A stretch of 64,000 nt of DNA from Nageia nagi (taxonomy: Eukaryota > Pinophyta), in the NCBI GenBank assembly GCA_050084985.1, contig JBITNC010000002.1:11346001-11410000 (forward strand), in the 5' to 3' direction. Positions 30,946-43,466 of this stretch are shown piece by piece. Under the pieces are notes generated by a model. It saw only the letters and a list, made by a program, of their open reading frames with translations. It had not been told where the DNA came from and made no database searches. Positions within the stretch are counted from its first letter, which is position 1. Each line of letters begins with the position of its first letter. Both the position numbers and the translations under genes were made by a program.

Positions 30946-33651
30946 TTGTTACACAAGAATGTGAAATAATAAGCATGTTTTTCAATAAATAATGTTAAAT
31001 GTTAAATTTTAATCAAGTAAATAATACATGTTACATTTGACACTAAAGACATGCTTGATTTGAATCACAAGTGTAAATGTTAAATAATAACCCATGTACC
31101 CAAATACATTTCTCATCTCAAGAACCATAGATGTAGAGTGACATTATTGAGGCTTATTTTTTATCTAAAATTAGGCCTTCACTTGGATACCCACACAAGA
31201 GGAGCCTAGGTCCTATTAATTCTCAACCGATTCCCTTTGGGTAGCAATATATTCTTATAATTAGAAGTACTAGCTATTTTCTAAGGTTTTGATGTTGATT
31301 GGATTAACCAAATTATTAATCTTGATTAGATTTCAAGTTTTTCTCTTAGATTATTAGGATAATCACTAAATAGATGTGCAAACATGTAGTATCAATACAC
31401 ACATGCCTATCCATCTAATAGAGTTATGTCCATGCCAATAGAGGACTTAGGGGCAATTGAGAAGTACGAAGTTTTCACCACTTGGATTTTTGAACTTAAA
31501 GGTTCCAATCCCCCTATCCTCACCTCATGGCTCCCCAAACAAGTCATGTTGCAAAATGTATGTGTAAATGTGTTCATTTTAGGGGGTTGTTCTTATCAAT
31601 ATTTGCATTTTTTATTGCATAAGCAAATAAATCAAAGTACGAAACATGAAGTAAAAGAGCATAAGTAAAAATATCATCTATTTAAAAATTTGAAACCTAA
31701 GTGTCCAATGGGTTTTGTTTACCAACCCCTAAAGGACATCTTTTACATTAGGTCCATAATTTGCACAAGTTAACTTTGCTAAATAAATGATAAATATTTA
31801 AACATAAGTATATATTAATTTCAAAAATTTGCATAAGTTAACTTTGCATAAAGGATAAATACTCAACATGCATCCTTTTTAACTTAAGGAATTAAGTCCT
31901 AAGCATGCAACATTAACTTAAAAATTAAGTTCTAAGTATGCAACAAAAAAATTAAGTACTAAGTATGGATTTATTAACTTTAACAAATAAGTATTAAACA
32001 TACATTATTGAATTAAAAAATTAAGTACTAAGCATGCAAATAAGTTTTAAATATGCATCATTGACTTAAAATAAAAAATAAATTATTATGCAAACTAGAT
32101 AAAAATTTAAGTAAAAAAATTATACAAAATCCCCTTTTTTTTATTTAAAGATTTGTCCCTAAAGGTAGCATACTAAATAATTTATTTTTTAAAAATATTT
32201 TGAATAAGTGCATTTAATAGTAATGATGAATGTTGGACCAAGTCAAAAGTAATGTAAAGTATACTCATCATGAAAATGCTTTAAAGTTGAAGTAAAATAC
32301 CCACCAAGAGAAGGAGTATACATTTGTACAAGAAATTAATGCCACTAGTTGCATTAAATAGAAAATAATTGCTTGCAAGAAAGACCAAAAAATTAAATGT
32401 CCTCCAAAAAAAAGAAGTTTACTTTTACTTCTAAATGCATTTAATTACAAGCAACAAAAAGCTTTTTAATGCACCAACCAAAAATAAATGTGAGGGAGAG
32501 GATAAAGCAAAGACAAAAAAGAGAAGAGGAAAGGTCGAGAGAGAGTGGTCAATGGGTGGTAGGCCATGGTGGAGGGGCAACGTAGGGTTGATTGGTGGCA
32601 GGCTACGACAGAACGATAGTGCATGGCCAATGAGTGGCAGCAGGTCGTAACTGAGGGTCAATGTAGGTCGTAGGGTTAGGTGGTCGGATATGCGGTAGGA
32701 GGGAGGTTGCAGGGTTAGGTGGCCGGTTGTGCAATAGGGGGAGGTGGCTAGTCGAAGTCAAAGGAGTGGAGTGCAGTGAGGGAGTTAATGGCTAGAAACC
32801 CCCTGCAAAGACTGCTACCAATACATGCTAGAAATTGCCCCCAATACTACTGCCCAAAAATCATGAAGGATTCTTATAGTCGTTGAAGCACTATAGCTGC
32901 AAGAGAAGGGAGGTGAGAGGGCTGCGAGATGCTAAGGGCCACAAGGGGCCAGGTTCGCTTATCACCCAATATCACCACACGAGGTCGAAGGGGATGGCAG
33001 GCAGCACAACCAAGGTTTGAGTGGCACAGAGGTGGAGCGGAGACAAGTCCGCCATGAGAGGGAAGGTTTGAATGGGGCATGGCATGTATTAAAAAATTAT
33101 TGTATTTGAAAACTTTTGAAATAAAACAAAACTATATAAATCAAATTTATATATTTTTTTAAATACACCTCCCTCATTTAAAGTAAAAAAATTACTATCA
33201 ATTTTTTTTGTTAGTATCAACAATAGTTGAATTTGTTGAATATAATTATTTTGATAAAACTAAGGTAGGCACAACCAAAAAATTGCAATATATTGTTATA
33301 TAATATTTTTATTTTGCATATAATTTTTGAAGGAAAAAAAATTTAATCTTTTGATATATATTAAAAACCTTCAAAAAATTAAGAATATGCAAAAAAAATA
33401 TAACAATTTTTTTTTTTTTTTAAATTGTAACTAACAATAAGACATGTTAGTACATAAAAAATGCTATTTTTAAGCAAATTTGTCAAAATAAATGACTAAC
33501 ATTAATACAAAAAAATATGTTAGTAGTCTAAGATAGAGAGAAGATAAAGATTATACCTTTGAAGCACTTTTACCTCACAATGGAGTGAAGGATAAAGAAT
33601 GAGAACCTCCAAGTTGAAGATGAGCTTTTACATCCAGGTTTGATACCAAAT
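30946..33651 (-). other. O2 leader
   Basis: Noncoding. Positions 31140-31500 are the conserved gag-proximal leader (compare 9770-10060 in A). A G-rich block at 32500-33080 has no clear coding match. The presumed acceptor before gag has decayed to TGTAA. Confidence 0.7.
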
Positions 33652-34147
33652 TGAAGGAACTAATAGTAACAAGATAATTCCCAATCAACCAAAATCACAT
33701 GAAAGCTCACAATTACATCTAACAAATTCACAAAGCAATCTCACAACACAAGATGTAAGTGGTTCCTCCAACAAAGAGTACATCCACTAACTAGATCTTT
33801 ACTTCAATCACAAATACAGCTCTCTTACAATCCTCCTAATCTCAACTCCTACAATTTTATCCTATAGCATAACTCTACTTCACAATTGGTGTATATTTAC
33901 AAAGAGGGAGCCTTCTATTTATAGGCCAAAAATCTCTCTTTAGATCACCTTTTTATCCAATGTACAAAAGGATGATATGCACATCCTTTTACCTAAAGGG
34001 CATGCTCATGACATGGGGTGTAGGACAAGTTACATTATCATATTCACTTAAATACTTAAGGTAACAAATGACACCCTTAAGTATTAGTGAACTTTACATA
34101 GAAGATTTAATCCAAACCTTTACAATAATGCATTATACATTCCAACA
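33652..34147 (-). repeat. 5' LTR of O2 (496 bp)
   Basis: It runs TGTTGGAATG (34147, minus) to TTCA (33652), with a TATA-like TATTTATA at 33916-33923. It is closest to the O1 and O0 LTRs. Confidence 0.85.
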
Positions 34148-35370
34148 AAAGAACCATAAAAATAGATGCCTAAATAAGAGTGTCAACATTAGTGCCCTTG
34201 TACATAAAAAGAGAAATAACATGAGAAGAGCATATGAGATATAATATTAAAATTAGAGCATATTACCAATTAATTAATGTAATAATTAATTTAAAATATT
34301 AGGTATCAAAATTAAGTGTTAATAGTTTCCCCCTTTTTAAGTTTAATGAAATAAAATGTAATTATGCTTGCAATGGAAAGAAAGGATAGAAAAACTTCCT
34401 TATCTCAACAAATATTTGAATTAGTAAATTTTTGACAATGTATTATGCTCTCTCTTTGCATTGATTGTAGTAGAATAAATTATGGTAATTTGGTGCAATC
34501 AAGTGTAAAGAACTTGTGATGAGAGAACAAAAAATAACATATCCAAAAATCATATATATATTCATCTCATAAAGATATATAGTTAGATTAAGAACAAATG
34601 AAATCAATATAATATGTTTATCTTCAAATCGTATATCGATGAAGAGCAAAGATGAAATTAATACAATATGAAGGATAGAACAAATATGTTATCATAGAAA
34701 TATTCTGTGTTCCATTCATGATCTAATAGGTTGTAATGGTAACATATAATATCTCATTCATAGATAGTGATGGTTAATTTAAAACCAAATCAACAAAGAT
34801 ACAAGGATAGCAAGGATAGTAAGCATCATTTTGATTTACATCTTTGTGGGGACCCTTTTCCCTAGATACCATTGGGGAGGATATAAATAAAAACTAATCA
34901 TAAATAAGAGTTAGAAAATAATGCCTACACTTACCTTCTTAGGAGGATATGATGAATTGAAAAAATGAACTTATTAGTAAAACAACATCAATGCTACCTT
35001 CAATGTCCATCCTTTTCTATAAAAAATTATGAACTTGGAATTACTTGAAAATAATCTTAATTATAAATTATTTATTTTTGGATTTTTAGTTTTTCCTTAA
35101 TGATGAACTACCTTAAAAAAAATCATTTGAATGACCCTTTTGATATGGGTGGTAACTCTTCATTATATCTAACTCTAATATTTTACTTGATACCAACAAC
35201 TCAAAGGTGTTTTCTATTGGACAAAAGGACTCAACAATGCTTTGAAATTATGGTTGTACATAATACCTTCACACCATTAACTCTAGTTGAATAAATAATA
35301 AACTAGCTTAAAAGAACTACTTATATACCTAATTGAAGATGACTAAACTTTTTTTAGACTAAAAAGCCAA
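34148..35370. other. Unassigned AT-rich sequence
   Basis: No coding content recognised. It may be the 3' UTR/LTR side of the minus-strand Gypsy remnant that follows, but no second LTR copy is available to test this. Confidence 0.3.
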
Positions 35371-35379
35371 AACTAGATT

Positions 35380-36560
35380 GATCATGGTTATCTTTCTTAT
35401 GCATAGAAGGACTTAAGATGCGTGTTCTTATTAGAGTTTTATCTACTTTTCATTCTATCATTTGCAACTTACAAGATCCATTTAGATATTTAGCCATAAT
35501 AATGTATGATCCAATCCAATTAGACTCAAACTCTCCCTTATCTTCTTTCTCAACCTTGATTTTATGGTGGATTTTCTTTTAGCACCAAGATTCCAACCTT
35601 GAACTCTTTTTGTTTAATTTTATTTACATTAGCTCTCTTGATCATGTTCCAATATATCCTAAAATGTTCTAAAGCATGGACTTATTTTTCATCAAGGCTC
35701 TTTAATTTCCTTAATCTTTATTTTCTCTTATCGTATTCATCAATGATGTGCTCTAGAGAGACCCTCGAATATGAGATTTATAATTCTAAATATAATTTAT
35801 AGCCTCATCCCCATGGTCCCATATATCAATGAATATGGAGTACTATCTATATTTACCTAATGCTTTTCTTATAAGCTCATAATGTATAAACCAACTAGTC
35901 ATGCCAATATCTTTAATCCTTCTAAATTATTTTGCAAAGGACATTGATAGTTATTTTATTTCTTTCTTTTGCATGACCATTTCCTTAAGGATACTATGTG
36001 GATGAGAACTTTTGTTGAACATAGTAGGCCCTACTAAAATTACTTACAAGCTTTCCCTTGAGTTTCTTTCCAATATTATCAATAAAAATTTGAGATGATA
36101 CCCCAAATCTAGCTATGATATTCTCCATTCAAATGTTGATAATTTTAGGATCTTTTGAAGACATTAAAGGAATTTCATCTACCTATTTTATGAAGTATTC
36201 AGTAGTTGTGATTACAAACTTATGATCTTCGTTTATTTTTGGACTAATCACACCTGCTAAATCAATTTCCCAAATTAAGAATGGCCAAGGAGAGAGCATT
36301 GTGTGTAGCTTATTAGATTAATGGTAAGTTTGCATATTTTTAATAACTTAACACATTTTCTAACATACATAGTATAATATATTTCCATTGATGTCCAATA
36401 ATAACCCAATATTAAAATCTTGTAGAATATTGACTTTCCATTAAAATGACCTTCACTTTGGTTGTCACGAACTTTCTCCATTACTTTCTCAGCTTCATTT
36501 TCAAGAAAATATCTAAGCAAGATGCCATAAAAATATCTCTAATATAAAACATTACCAATA
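35380..36560 (-). pseudogene. Second Tat-type Gypsy integrase remnant
   Basis: Read on the minus strand, 36520-36275 gives the integrase zinc-binding region ('AEKVMEKVRDNQSEGHFNGKS...GYYW...YVRKC'). It then continues, with stops, as 'PWPFLIWEIDLAGVI', 'HKFVITTTEYF', 'FIDN.GKKLKG' and 'FSSTYP.GNGHAKE' (about 36300-35950), and ends in 'EFESNWIGSYIIMAKYLNGSCKLQMIE' (about 35540-35440). This is the order and spacing of the plant Tat integrase and C-terminus. It is far more decayed than the fragment at 2370-3327 and has no long open frame apart from the zinc region. Confidence 0.75.
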
Positions 36561-37776
36561 AAAACATACCTTGTTTTCCTTTTTGGCCTTGATTTTTAAG
36601 ATTTCATTTAAAATTTCTCAAAGATGATACCATATATGAGAAATTCACAAATATCTTTCTAACACGAATCAAGAATACAACATAAAAAGACTCTTATTTT
36701 CTCATTATGGATGAGATCTTTCAATTATTTTTTTTAGGATGTGAGATGGATTCTTAAATAAATTATATATAAAACTAGCTTAATTCTGAAACCAATTTTA
36801 TAAAAATAGAAGACACAAACAATCTATTACAAATAAAAAATTATAATTTTTATGGTTAATTATATTTTAAAATAACTGATTCAAATTTGAAAATTACTTA
36901 AAGAGAGGATTAGTTATATATGAATTTTACAAACTGCACTACATATAGAACAATTTGTGTTCATCGTTTCCCTTATAGAGCACTTTGTATTTATACTTTT
37001 CCCTTGTGTCTATTAAATCTATGTAAACGTCATAAACCTTCAACTTAATTTATGCAACTTTCTATTTAATTTTCAAATATAACACACTCCTAATAACCCT
37101 CAAGAATGAAAATAAAAAATGTATGATAAAATTTTGACTTTCTTTTGTTTATAACAGAAATTGGAAATGCACAGGAAAAGAAAAGGGTGAGGACTTGAGC
37201 AAGATGGGTTATCAAATATAAAGGACTTAGCTTTTACAAATGACACAGAAAATGTTTTAGTAAAACAAAAGTGCAGAATAATGCTAAAAATCTTACGTAA
37301 CCATTCACTGTGTTCAAAAATCCCAAAAATAGGTTTCAATCAAAACCATACTACAGCTTTAGTGAACGACGTTACAATTTTAGCAAAGTACAGACATAGG
37401 AATGTCAAATTGTCAAGTGAAATGTGCAATTTGGACTGTCAACTCTTGACACCAATAGCCCGTTCTGTGTCCCTTTTATTACTAAATACTGACATAGCAT
37501 AAGCCCCTTCTATTCATTCTTCCCACTGTTCTACGTCTTATAATTTCATACATGGGCATTACGACAATGTATGTCTGAATTCAACAATACCCTGGTTACA
37601 ATGAATCTGATATATCTTGCTTTCCCAACTACTAATGTATGGATATTTAAGATTTGAGACAAATACAGTTAGAACTTTTCATTAGATCGATTATGTAAAA
37701 CCTTCGACCAAAGCAAAATTACAAAATCTTTTCCCATACAAGGTCGACCTGTTCTAGCAGAATCAATAGCTCAAAT
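36561..37776. other. Unassigned sequence
   Basis: No gene, LTR or repeat recognised. It is slightly less AT-rich after about 37130. Confidence 0.4.
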
Positions 37777-38765
37777 TTGGTATTTTTTATTCGACAGATA
37801 TACACCACCAAAACATCTCATGTACAAACCAAAGAAGAAGTTCAAAATCTCTTTGCTGATCTAAGAGGAAAAATCTTAGATACTACAATTTCTAATTTTA
37901 TAAGAAAATATTTCAACATCAAAAATCATTATACATCTCATATTCACCTGTATCACTCCAATGCTGGACAACTCAGCTATGCGAGTGACCAAGACAAACT
38001 CAATCAACATTTCAACTCTTATTTATTGCATCCTTCCTTGCAAGTGCAAACATTCAGAAATTTAACTCTACATTGGTTTATTATACAACAATCACAAGGA
38101 AACATTTGTAGAAAGGAAGCAATACTTATTTAAGGTGGAATCAGTCGAAGACTTCGACCCACCTAAATTGCAATGGAGAGATATTGATATGAAGATGCTC
38201 ACCAATGCCTCCCATTCCTGATGCGCTTTTGATTCTGTGCATAAGCAAATATGTCTCCACTATAGCCAATAGCGATAAAAATAAACATAGCGATAAAAGA
38301 GGGAGTTGAAATGTGGAAATTCAAAAGTCTCTTCGATCCAGAGATAAACAATATGAAGTTTTATGATTATGGTTTTTAACATCTCAATCTGCTTACAATC
38401 CGTGTAGTCTTCAAAGATACGAATTACCATGTGGTGATATATATCCAAAGTATAAAAGCGTAATCAAAGTAGGAAAATTGTTTGACAAGATGCATGATAC
38501 AAATAGTTTTAAAATTGACCCATATGGAGTTCGTAAGATTGCTGTGCCTCATGTACGTAGTTTCAACCTATTTATTCTTTGCAAATTTGATCAAACCCAA
38601 TGTATTGTTTCAAATCTCTATTTCAAACTACAATCTTTCTTTCACATCGATGGCGATGGTGATGGGATGGCGATGGCGAGGCAGTTTCTTGGAGCTACAC
38701 AGTAATTATTTGACAAGACGCATGATGCAGACTATTTCATGGAATGCAATAAATGAATATTAGAA
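37777..38765 (+). pseudogene. Scattered PPR-like remnants outside the young elements
   Basis: Three pieces look PPR-derived. At about 37800-37890 'TSHVQTKEEVQNLFADLRGKI' resembles the 'SHPQTEEIYxxLxxL' region after the repeats in E/DYW-class PPR proteins. At 38478-38504 'MFDKMHDTN' fits a repeat end. At 38707-38762 'LFDKTHDAD', then a shift, then 'ISWNAINEY' fits the next repeat. The C-terminal-like piece lies upstream of the repeat-like pieces, so this is not one intact gene order. It could be a rearranged PPR pseudogene or the leader of another old element. The first piece is the least certain. Confidence 0.4.
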
Positions 38766-40389
38766 AAACTACGATATTCATATCTACAATCCAGACTAAT
38801 TCCACTGTCTAGATACTACTGTGGATGACATTACAACCATTAATCCATAGAAGAAGCCCCAAAATCTCAATGTGGGGAGAAGCCTCAAACTCTCAATGTG
38901 GAGATGCCTTACCACGTAAATATATAATATAAATTGTTTACCTTTGTCATCGAAGTTGAGTTCAAATTTCCTCTTTTTAAAGTAGAATAAGTAAAAAGGT
39001 TTTGTATAAAAATGTAAATGTGGTTGGACTCAAAATAATTTCGATGGGATAAATACTTTCTATTTTAGGAATTAAATTAAATGTAACTTTTACAAAGGAG
39101 TTTTTCATCAATATGAATTAATGAGGTTTGGTTGAATGATTGAAATAATTGGATGATAATACTTAAAATCAAGTTTCAATTTCAACGATATTTAATAGTG
39201 ATAATATTTAAATATATAGTAATAACATCAAATGGTGTAAATGTTAGAGTAGAACCAATGGTAGTAGTGACATTGTAGATTTAGTGATGGGAGTGACCTA
39301 CAATAAACTCCACATATGATTTAACAAAAATAAAAATTATATAAGTTTAGTGGGTGAATTGGTAAAGTAGGTGATTTTTATTGTGAAGGTAGACTTCAAA
39401 TGATAAAGTGGGTAATTTTTATTGTAAAGGTTTAAATTGAAAATTAGCTCAAATTTAAATCTTATTGGTAGTTTATATTGTGAAGGTTTTGGAATTTAAG
39501 TGGTAAAGTGATATGAAAATTGGATTAATATATTAACTATCCTAATGTGTGCATAAAAATAAAGTCGATGTCAAAATTTGGTGATGTCATCAGATAAGAA
39601 GGGCACCTATAGCGATCCATTTCTATCACAAACAAACCACTAGTAGTCCATTCCTTACACAGGAAAATGGAAGATCAAGTGGTGCAAGAACTTGAAGAGT
39701 TACTTAGGGATCTAAAGAGATAATTTAAGGTCAAGAACCTGCAGATTGCCTTCAATAAAAACTTCTTAAGGACTTTCATTTTGGAAAAGAGGAGAGAGAA
39801 AAATAATAGAAACTGAATTTAGGATATGGTAAAACTTCTTGAGCTTTTAGAGGGAGGATTGAAGAGAAGTCATTGAAGAACCAAACCAAAATCTTCTTTA
39901 GCCACTTAGAGGGAGCTTTAAGGAGCTAAATCAAAATTTATTGAGTCAAGTTTGAACTTGAGAAGCATCTTGAAGAGTTGAGTGGAGGTATTGAAGAAGT
40001 GTTCCACCATTCAATGGGGAGATTTATGACTATGGGAGATAATGTTCTCTTCCATTGAGTGTATTGTAATGTTTCTTTTGGCCAATATACTGGATGTGAA
40101 GGAATTTGATGTTCAAGTTTGTATTTCCTTTTTGGTTTCATCTTTTGTGTACTCACATCTCCTCCAATGGCTACTACATGAGTGACTAATTCTTCACCTA
40201 TTAGCATTTATTTCCTTTTGTAGGCGTTTAGTTGAGCTTTAATGTTCATAATCTAATTAGATCTTCCTTGGATGTACATACATGGTCATCCATCCCTTTT
40301 TGAGAAATTTCATTTATGATTTTCCTAATTCTTTAAGTGGAAAGTGATTCATCTAATTTCTTGAAGTCTCCAATACTCCACCTTTTGTA
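38766..40389. other. Unassigned sequence
   Basis: No gene recognised. Short imperfect repeats of 'TTTTTATTGTGAAGG' occur at 39370-39480. The right part may belong to the LTR of the Copia remnant that follows. Confidence 0.3.
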
Positions 40390-41053
40390 TCTATAAATAG
40401 GACTTAGTTTTCCTTTGTATAATAAATAAAGAGAGAATATTGTAATGTGATGTTACCATTTTGAGCACTCATAATATAAAGCTTTCATTTACTTTGTAAA
40501 TTTGTTATTTTTCATTCTCTCCCTATTGTTGAGTGATTATGTATGACTCAACATCTTTGTACATGAATCTTGAAGCTAGTTTAAGGTATTTTCTACCATT
40601 AAGTCTACATTTTAGCTTCTGGGTATTAGTCAAATTCATTTTTTATGCTATCAATAGTGAGATATTTTGGTTTGTATTCTTGTTGCCTTATTTTGAGTCT
40701 TAAACAAGTTTGAATGCTCAAGTCCTTGACTTAGCTCTTCAATTTCATGAATTCCCTTGGTGGAATCAAGTTCAAATTAGATTTTCCTTCTTCCACTTTT
40801 TTTTTAATTTATTTTCAAGTCCTTTAGAGCATTGTTGGACCTCCATCTTCAAGACAAAGCATGTTTCAAGCTTCCTAGGAGCTTTCCTTATTTATTGGAT
40901 GTATTTTGGTTCTTTATCATGTTGTGTCATGGCGTACCTTATCATGTCGTACAATGACTTTGTATGACTAAAGTTATGACTTAGTTTGACTATGACTACT
41001 TTAGATTTGATTGTAGAACTTCTCCTATTGGTCATAACATCTCAAATTCTTCA
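40390..41053 (+). repeat. Probable 5' LTR (3' part) of a different Copia lineage
   Basis: A TATA-like CTATAAATAG at 40392-40401, an AATAAATAAA at 40424-40433 and an end in TTCA at about 41053 are followed by a primer-site-like TTGGTATTAGAG. This is LTR organisation. The left boundary and a second copy are not found. Confidence 0.45.
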
Positions 41054-41079
41054 ATTGGTATTAGAGTTATATGATTTAA

Positions 41080-42450
41080 TAGGTTAAAAAGGATTCAAAA
41101 GATAAAAAATCCTATCAATTATTGATCCCTATGTTCAGTGGCAAACACTTTAAAAAATGGAGCATTATAATAAGAATTTTTCTCATCTCTCAAGACCTAT
41201 GGACTCTTGTCTCCCAAGGTTATACAAAAATAGATGTAATTGTATTTGCACTATTCATAACATATGAGAAAAAGGAGCTTTTGGACACCTAAAAGAAGGA
41301 TTCCAAAGATTTATTTGTATTACAAAGTGGGATAAATATTTCAATATTCCTTAAGATAGAAGAATTAAAAGTTTCAAAAGATGCTTAGGATACGCTTAAG
41401 AGTGCCTACAAGTCAGCAAGCTATAGATGCTTTGGAGAGACTTTGAATTTCTCATAATGGCCTATGGTGATACCATTGAGGTATTCATGAATAAAGTTCA
41501 AAACCTGATCAATGTCATTATTTCTCATGGTAAGGATCTTAATGACACTCAAATTATTAAAAAGGTTCTTAGAAACCTTCCCTAATGATTTTATCTTATC
41601 ACCATTATAATAGAGGAGTCTAAGGACTTATCCTAGCTCACTCTTATTGAGTTGCTTGGAAGCTTACAAACATATGAGCTAAGGATCAAATATACATATA
41701 AGGACCTTGATCAAGCCTTTTAAGGCAAGCTCAGAATAAATGATCAAGACTCCACTTCCTCTAGTTCCAAATCTTCTTCAAGAGGCCATGATAAAGGTCA
41801 CAAAGTTGATCATGGTAAAGGAAGAGTTTTCTCAAAATGTCGTAACCAAAGCTCAACCCTTAACATTATGACTTTTATGGTAAATATGATCATACATAAT
41901 AAAAGTATTTTTAGAATAAGAAGAAATAATCCAAATCCAACTTCATTGAAGAATCCAACGATGATGTCTATCTATTTCTGATGCATAATAACTTTGAAGT
42001 TATTGATGATCAAATTTTGTATTTAGACAATGGTTATTTCAATCATATGATTAGAAATAATTTTTTTTTCAACCTTAAGGAGAATTTCAATGGCAAAGTT
42101 AGGTTTGGTGATAACAAATAGATTAGTATTACTAGTAGAGGTTCCATTGCTTTTAAAAGATCAGTAAGATCATGCATATGCATGATACTTTGTATAACAT
42201 AGGGTAGAAGCATAATCTCCTCAACATTGATTAGATGTCCTTCAAAAAATACATGTTAGTTTTCAAGAAGAAGAGTTCCACCATCATAAATGAGACCAAT
42301 TGCCAAGTAATTATTTATATTCTCATATATGAGAATAGAATGTATATGCTCAAAATGCCATATGTTAAATGCTTAAACATAACTCTTATTCTGAAATGGT
42401 TGTGGTACAAGCGATTTGACCATGTCAACTTCAATTCATTGCAGGCAATT
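41080..42450 (+). pseudogene. Degenerate Copia gag, protease and start of integrase
   Basis: With many stops and shifts, this reads as a UBN2-type gag ('FSGKHFKKWSIIIRIFLISQDLWTLVSQGY', from about 41134, and 'LEAYKHMS'). A decayed knuckle region follows near 41840-41920, then a protease 'LDNGYFNHM..N' (about 42020; active site DNG in place of DSG), 'GKVRFGDNK' and the pre-integrase stretch 'LKWLWYKRFDHVNFNSLQ' (to about 42447). It is a different Copia lineage from A, B and C. The reading stops at about 42450 and resumes at 48250 with the next part of integrase. Confidence 0.7.
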
Positions 42451-43461
42451 AGGGTTGGAATTTCAAATAAAAATTCCTTGATTTAAATAAAAATTACCTG
42501 TATCAAGGAATTTTTATTATATTTTTAAAAAAGTGTTTCCTTTCAATTTATAACTTAAATTTTTATTTTCCTTTCATTTTTTTTAATATTTAATATAATT
42601 AAATGAATTTATCAAAATAAAAATATCCTTAAACACTAGTTGAAGTATGGTTGTTGGCTTGAACATAATATTAAAAAAGTTTATTAGTTCAAAATTATAT
42701 CAAAATAATAATTTATGAACATTGATCTCTTAAAAATTCATATCTTTTGCCATTAAACCATTATCTTTACATTATTTGAGTAGAAAACCACATTACCCAA
42801 CCTACAAGGAATCTAATGATGTATCAACCAAAATAAAAAAGCATGAAAATTTTGCTATCCCTTGGAAGAACCAGCCTCACAGAGATATTATTATAGGGTT
42901 TGGAACCCCCTTATCGGGTCCCTTTCTCATGTAGAACTTACTTTCATCCAACCTATGTTCAAGATATTATTTAGCTCATATCTCATTTATAATTGCACTC
43001 AAACAACATCATCTCACATTATTATGTTTATCAAAACCCACAAAGACTTGTTGTGAAAGCAAGGTTGCCTTTGACCTCATTAGTAAGCACCATCGATCCC
43101 AAGACATAGCTACACATCCCATACAGTGAAGGTCTATAAAATTTAAAAATACAACTAAGTAGAATGCCCACCACATTCATGAAGATAGATAACCAAGGAT
43201 TCAATGGGCTAGTGCAAAGGCTCACTAGTTGCATCATCGAATGGGATAAAAATACCTCCAAGTAATCCAAAGAAAATAATTTTATATACAGGAGGATCTT
43301 ATTACATGCCCACTCTGAAACAACTGGAATAGAAATAGAAGCAACAAAATCATTCTTCTTAAGAAATTCTTTGGGAAGATTCTTCTCCATGGTGCAAGTT
43401 AAAAGTTGGAAATTTCTTTATAACAAGCTTCACTACAAGCTTCTTCGTAGCCATAGCCACC
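42451..43461. other. Inserted unassigned DNA with a hairpin and a minus-strand open frame
   Basis: This DNA separates two parts of one Copia remnant. Right at the break is a perfect 17-bp inverted repeat, AATAAAAATTCCTTGAT (42466-42482) and its complement (42502-42518), with a 19-base spacer. A 119-codon minus-strand frame (43390-43031) has hydrophobic stretches but resembles nothing I know. Confidence 0.4.
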
Positions 43462-43466
43462 ATTGA

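Larger units (their letters stand above)
27950..34147 (-). mobile_element. O2: old Copia element, 3'-truncated
   Basis: A minus-strand relative of O1 with 5' LTR (33652-34147), leader (33651-30946) and degenerate gag-pol (30945-27950). It is truncated within RT just after 'GQSKYIS', so the end of RT, RNase H, 3' UTR and 3' LTR are missing. A degenerate primer-site complement, GTTTGATACCA, lies just left of the LTR (33639-33649), and a donor-like GAG|GTAAAA at 33573. Its decay is much greater than that of A, B or C. Confidence 0.85.

Noticed and set aside
32430-33080. Open frames on both strands in the O2 leader
   Set aside because: G-rich repeat-like DNA with no protein similarity I recognise. 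The frames are not shared by O1.
43031-43390. 119-codon minus-strand frame
   Set aside because: No recognisable domain. Hydrophobic stretches in AT-rich DNA are expected by chance. Left as an unassigned open frame.
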